From Methanobacteriota archaeon (lineage in GTDB: Archaea > Altiarchaeota > Altiarchaeia > IMC4 > QMZM01), in NCBI GenBank assembly GCA_903930485.1, contig CAIYYO010000087.1:1-13429 (forward strand): 13,429 nt of DNA, read 5' to 3'. Positions 11,668-13,429 of the stretch are shown here, one piece after another (positions within the stretch are counted from its first letter, which is position 1; every line of letters begins with the position of its first letter). The position numbers were made by a program, and so were the translations under genes. Under the pieces are notes generated by a model. That model was not told the origin of the DNA, searched no databases, and worked only from the letters and a program-made list of their open reading frames with translations.

Positions 11668-13143
11668 TCAGATAAACTCCTTGACCAGCTTCGCAGTTAG
11701 CTTCTTAGCTGCCTCGATCTTTTCGGACTTCTTCTCCAAGTCCGCGTCGAAACCCTTCGCAGCATCCCTCAAGGCGTTGACCATCCGCCGGACCTCGGCA
11801 GGAGCCGTACCGCCGATGCTCTTATTCCTCGAAACCGCTTTACTCGGGTCCAGGATCTCCGACAGCGCACCAGAGGAGACGTTCACGTTGTATCTCTTCA
11901 AAGCCTGCTTCACCGACTCGTAATCTTCCAGGCCCTTTTCCTTGGCTATTAGCTCCTTGACTATTCCTCCAGTTACCTCGTACGCCTTACGGAAAGGCAT
12001 CCCTTCAACTCGGACAAGGTAGTTGGCAAGTTCAGTCGCAGTAGAATAATCGCCATAGACCGATGACGCCATCACTTCCTTGTTTACCTTCACGAGGGAT
12101 AATCCTGAAGATAGCACCATCAAGGCCCCTTTCACGTCTCTCAATGCCGGCCACAGCATCACACGGTCCTCCTGCATGTCGCGATTATAGCCGCTTGGAA
12201 GGCCTTTCATCACCGTCAGCATCTGCACCAGGGCGCCGTATACAAGCCCGGTCTTTCCCCGGACCAGCTCGGCCATGTCGGGGTTCTTCTTCTGCGGCAT
12301 GATCGAGCTGCCGGTCGCGAAAGAATCGGAGAATTCTATGAAACGGAATTCATGACTGCTCCACAAAACGAGCTCCTCCGCCATCTTCGATAGGTTGCTC
12401 ATGGTGATGGACAACTCGGAAAGCGTCTCCAACACGTGGTCTCTGGAGCTGACGGCGTCAAGGGCGTTAACCTGCACCCCGTCAAATCCCAGAAGCTTCG
12501 CAGTATACTCCCGGTCTATTGGAAAGGAAGTCCCGGCAAGTGCACAGGCGCCCAAAGGGCAAAGATTCACGTGATCGTAGGCATTCATAAGCCTCTCAAG
12601 ATCCCTGAACAGCATGCTCGCGTAGGAACCCGCCCAGAAACCGAAAGTGATCGGCTGCGCGTGCTGCATATGAGTATAGCCAGGCATAATTGTATCTGAA
12701 TGCTTTTCTGACAGGTCGAGCAGGCACTTTTCAAGTTCCAGAACGTATCCCAGGACCTGCAGGAGTTCGCCCCTTAAATGCATTTTCGAGTCGGTCAAGA
12801 CCTGATCGTTCCTTGAACGCGCGGTGTGCATCCTGCCGCCATACTCCGGACCGCATTCAAGCGACACATAATTCTCGACATTCAGGTGAACGTCCTCGAA
12901 CTCCTGCTTTAAAACGAACTTGCCGCTGGAATAGTCCTTCTTCACTGCCTCAAGCGCAGAGAGTATCTTGGAGGCGTCGTCTTTGGATATGATCCCCTGC
13001 TTGGCGAGCATCAGGACATGCGCCTTGCTGCCCCAGACGTCTTCGAAAAACATCTCCTTGTCGGTGCCGAGAGAGCTTGAAAACTCCAAAAGCGCGGGAT
13101 CGATGCCGCCTTTAAACCTGCCGCGAAGCATCTTGGGGCCCAT
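11668..13143 (-). CDS. argH: Argininosuccinate lyase
   Basis: This 491-residue member of the fumarase/aspartase superfamily splits argininosuccinate into arginine and fumarate (EC 4.3.2.1), ending arginine synthesis. The three conserved superfamily regions are HTARSRNDQ (106-114), GYTHMQHAQP (155-164) and the signature loop GSSIMPQKKNPD (278-289), which carries the catalytic Ser. It works as a homotetramer. The chain is slightly longer than usual because of a Lys-rich C-terminal tail (from about residue 465). ATG 13143 is taken; ATG 13131 at M5 is possible. A TATA-like element at 13176-13183 would give a leader of about ten bases. Confidence 0.97.
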   Translation of the reverse strand: MGPKMLRGRFKGGIDPALLEFSSSLGTDKEMFFEDVWGSKAHVLMLAKQGIISKDDASKILSALEAVKKDYSSGKFVLKQEFEDVHLNVENYVSLECGPEYGGRMHTARSRNDQVLTDSKMHLRGELLQVLGYVLELEKCLLDLSEKHSDTIMPGYTHMQHAQPITFGFWAGSYASMLFRDLERLMNAYDHVNLCPLGACALAGTSFPIDREYTAKLLGFDGVQVNALDAVSSRDHVLETLSELSITMSNLSKMAEELVLWSSHEFRFIEFSDSFATGSSIMPQKKNPDMAELVRGKTGLVYGALVQMLTVMKGLPSGYNRDMQEDRVMLWPALRDVKGALMVLSSGLSLVKVNKEVMASSVYGDYSTATELANYLVRVEGMPFRKAYEVTGGIVKELIAKEKGLEDYESVKQALKRYNVNVSSGALSEILDPSKAVSRNKSIGGTAPAEVRRMVNALRDAAKGFDADLEKKSEKIEAAKKLTAKLVKEFI

Positions 13144-13160
13144 TTTAACCAGATAAACTA

Positions 13161-13188
13161 TTGTGTGAAGCTAGATAAATAAACACAA
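13161..13188 (-). promoter_or_regulatory. argH promoter with flanking inverted repeat
   Basis: The TATA-like tract (complement of TAAATAAA, 13176-13183) lies about 26 bases before the predicted argH transcription start. TTGTGT (13161-13166) and ACACAA (13183-13188) form an inverted repeat around it, a position where a bound repressor would block the TATA-binding protein. The operator reading is an inference from symmetry alone. Confidence 0.35.
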
Positions 13189-13240
13189 CACAGTAAAACA
13201 CACATTAAAACCCGAAATACCAATAAGATAAACTCACCAC

Positions 13241-13328
13241 GCCGAGGTGGCAGAGCCTGGTTTAATGCGCAAGCCTGGAAAGCTTGTTTCTCGCAAGGGA
13301 AGCTTGAGTTCAAATCTCAACCTCGGCG
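13241..13328 (+). tRNA. tRNA-Ser (anticodon GGA)
   Basis: This is an 88-base class II tRNA. The acceptor stem GCCGAGG (13241-13247) pairs with CCTCGGC (13321-13327), followed by discriminator G13328, as in tRNA-Ser. The D stem is GCA/TGC. The anticodon stem CAAGC (13270-13274) and GCTTG (13282-13286) closes the loop CTGGAAA, giving anticodon GGA at 13277-13279, which reads UCC and UCU. The long variable arm has stem TTCTC/GGGAA with a GCAA loop. The T arm is TTGAG-TTCAAAT-CTCAA. There is no intron and no encoded CCA. An ATTAAAA at 13204-13210 is a likely TATA element. Confidence 0.96.
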
Positions 13329-13333
13329 AGCCC

Positions 13334-13403
13334 CTTTCTCTCTTCTCGAAGAAAGAAAGCGGCTTCACCCCCAAAGAAAGAAGGGGTGGCCCTGTAGGGC
13401 CAC
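13334..13403 (+). other. Three hairpins downstream of tRNA-Ser
   Basis: Hairpin 1 pairs CTTTCT (13334-13339) with AGAAAG (13354-13359) around an inner TCTT/AAGA stem; its pyrimidine-rich left arm may end the tRNA transcript. Hairpin 2 pairs CACCCC (13366-13371) with GGGGTG (13383-13388). Hairpin 3 pairs GTGGCCC (13386-13392) with GGGCCAC (13397-13403) around TGTA. Hairpins 2 and 3 share bases 13386-13388. No gene is visible between the tRNA and the right edge. Confidence 0.5.
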
Positions 13404-13429
13404 ATAGTGCATTTAATAATTTCAACCTC

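Noticed and set aside
1..13429. CRISPR array, insertion sequence, transposase or integrase gene, toxin-antitoxin pair
   Set aside because: No regularly spaced repeats, no terminal inverted repeats around a transposase, and no recombinase or toxin-like product were found on either strand. The direct repeat at 2172/2283 has only two copies.

Overview
The window is chromosomal DNA from an archaeon. The evidence is a geranylgeranylglyceryl phosphate synthase (ether lipids), an archaeal histone, a 20S proteasome beta subunit and its PAC2-type chaperone, the archaeal termination nuclease aCPSF1/FttA, an EndoQ-type repair nuclease, and TATA-box promoters, several placed for leaderless or near-leaderless transcripts. 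Complete arginine and pyrimidine steps (argG, argH, pyrB, pyrI) argue against a strongly reduced, fully dependent symbiont. I cannot name the lineage from the sequence. Genes are densely packed on both strands and no stretch over 300 bases lacks a gene.

Layout. 1-321: the 3' end of the GGGP synthase gene. 418-1403: a tight cluster of histone, an unrecognised 127-residue protein and a VanZ-like membrane protein. 1451-2218: the PAC2 proteasome assembly chaperone, followed by an odd 111-bp segment in which the last codons of the gene are repeated with different synonymous codons. 2360-2596 (-): a small zinc-ribbon protein. 2689-3918: EndoQ with a C-terminal PCNA-binding motif. 4041-6691: psmB and aCPSF1, both starting at TTG behind a strong Shine-Dalgarno site. 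6693-7337 (-): a SagB-type nitroreductase with a heavily structured start region. 7428-8084: an endonuclease III-related [4Fe-4S] DNA glycosylase. 8121-8357: a small leaderless ORF overlapping the 3' end of argG. 8302-10099 (-): ydeI-like gene and argG. 10159-11571: pyrBI. 11668-13143 (-): argH. 13241-13328: tRNA-Ser(GGA), followed by hairpins running to the right edge.

How the parts relate. Proteasome assembly and proteolysis are represented by the PAC2 chaperone and psmB. RNA 3'-end formation is represented by aCPSF1. Two base-damage enzymes, EndoQ and the glycosylase, lie 3.5 kb apart. pyrBI sits between argG and argH; pyrB and argG both use aspartate, feeding pyrimidine and arginine synthesis. 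Most of the window is conserved housekeeping sequence.

The most unusual spot is 2172-2329, which looks like the scar of site-specific integration at the 3' end of a protein gene, in the style of icd/e14 in E. coli. A metagenome assembly join is the main rival explanation. Second is the sagB start region (7280-7374), with two long perfect inverted repeats.
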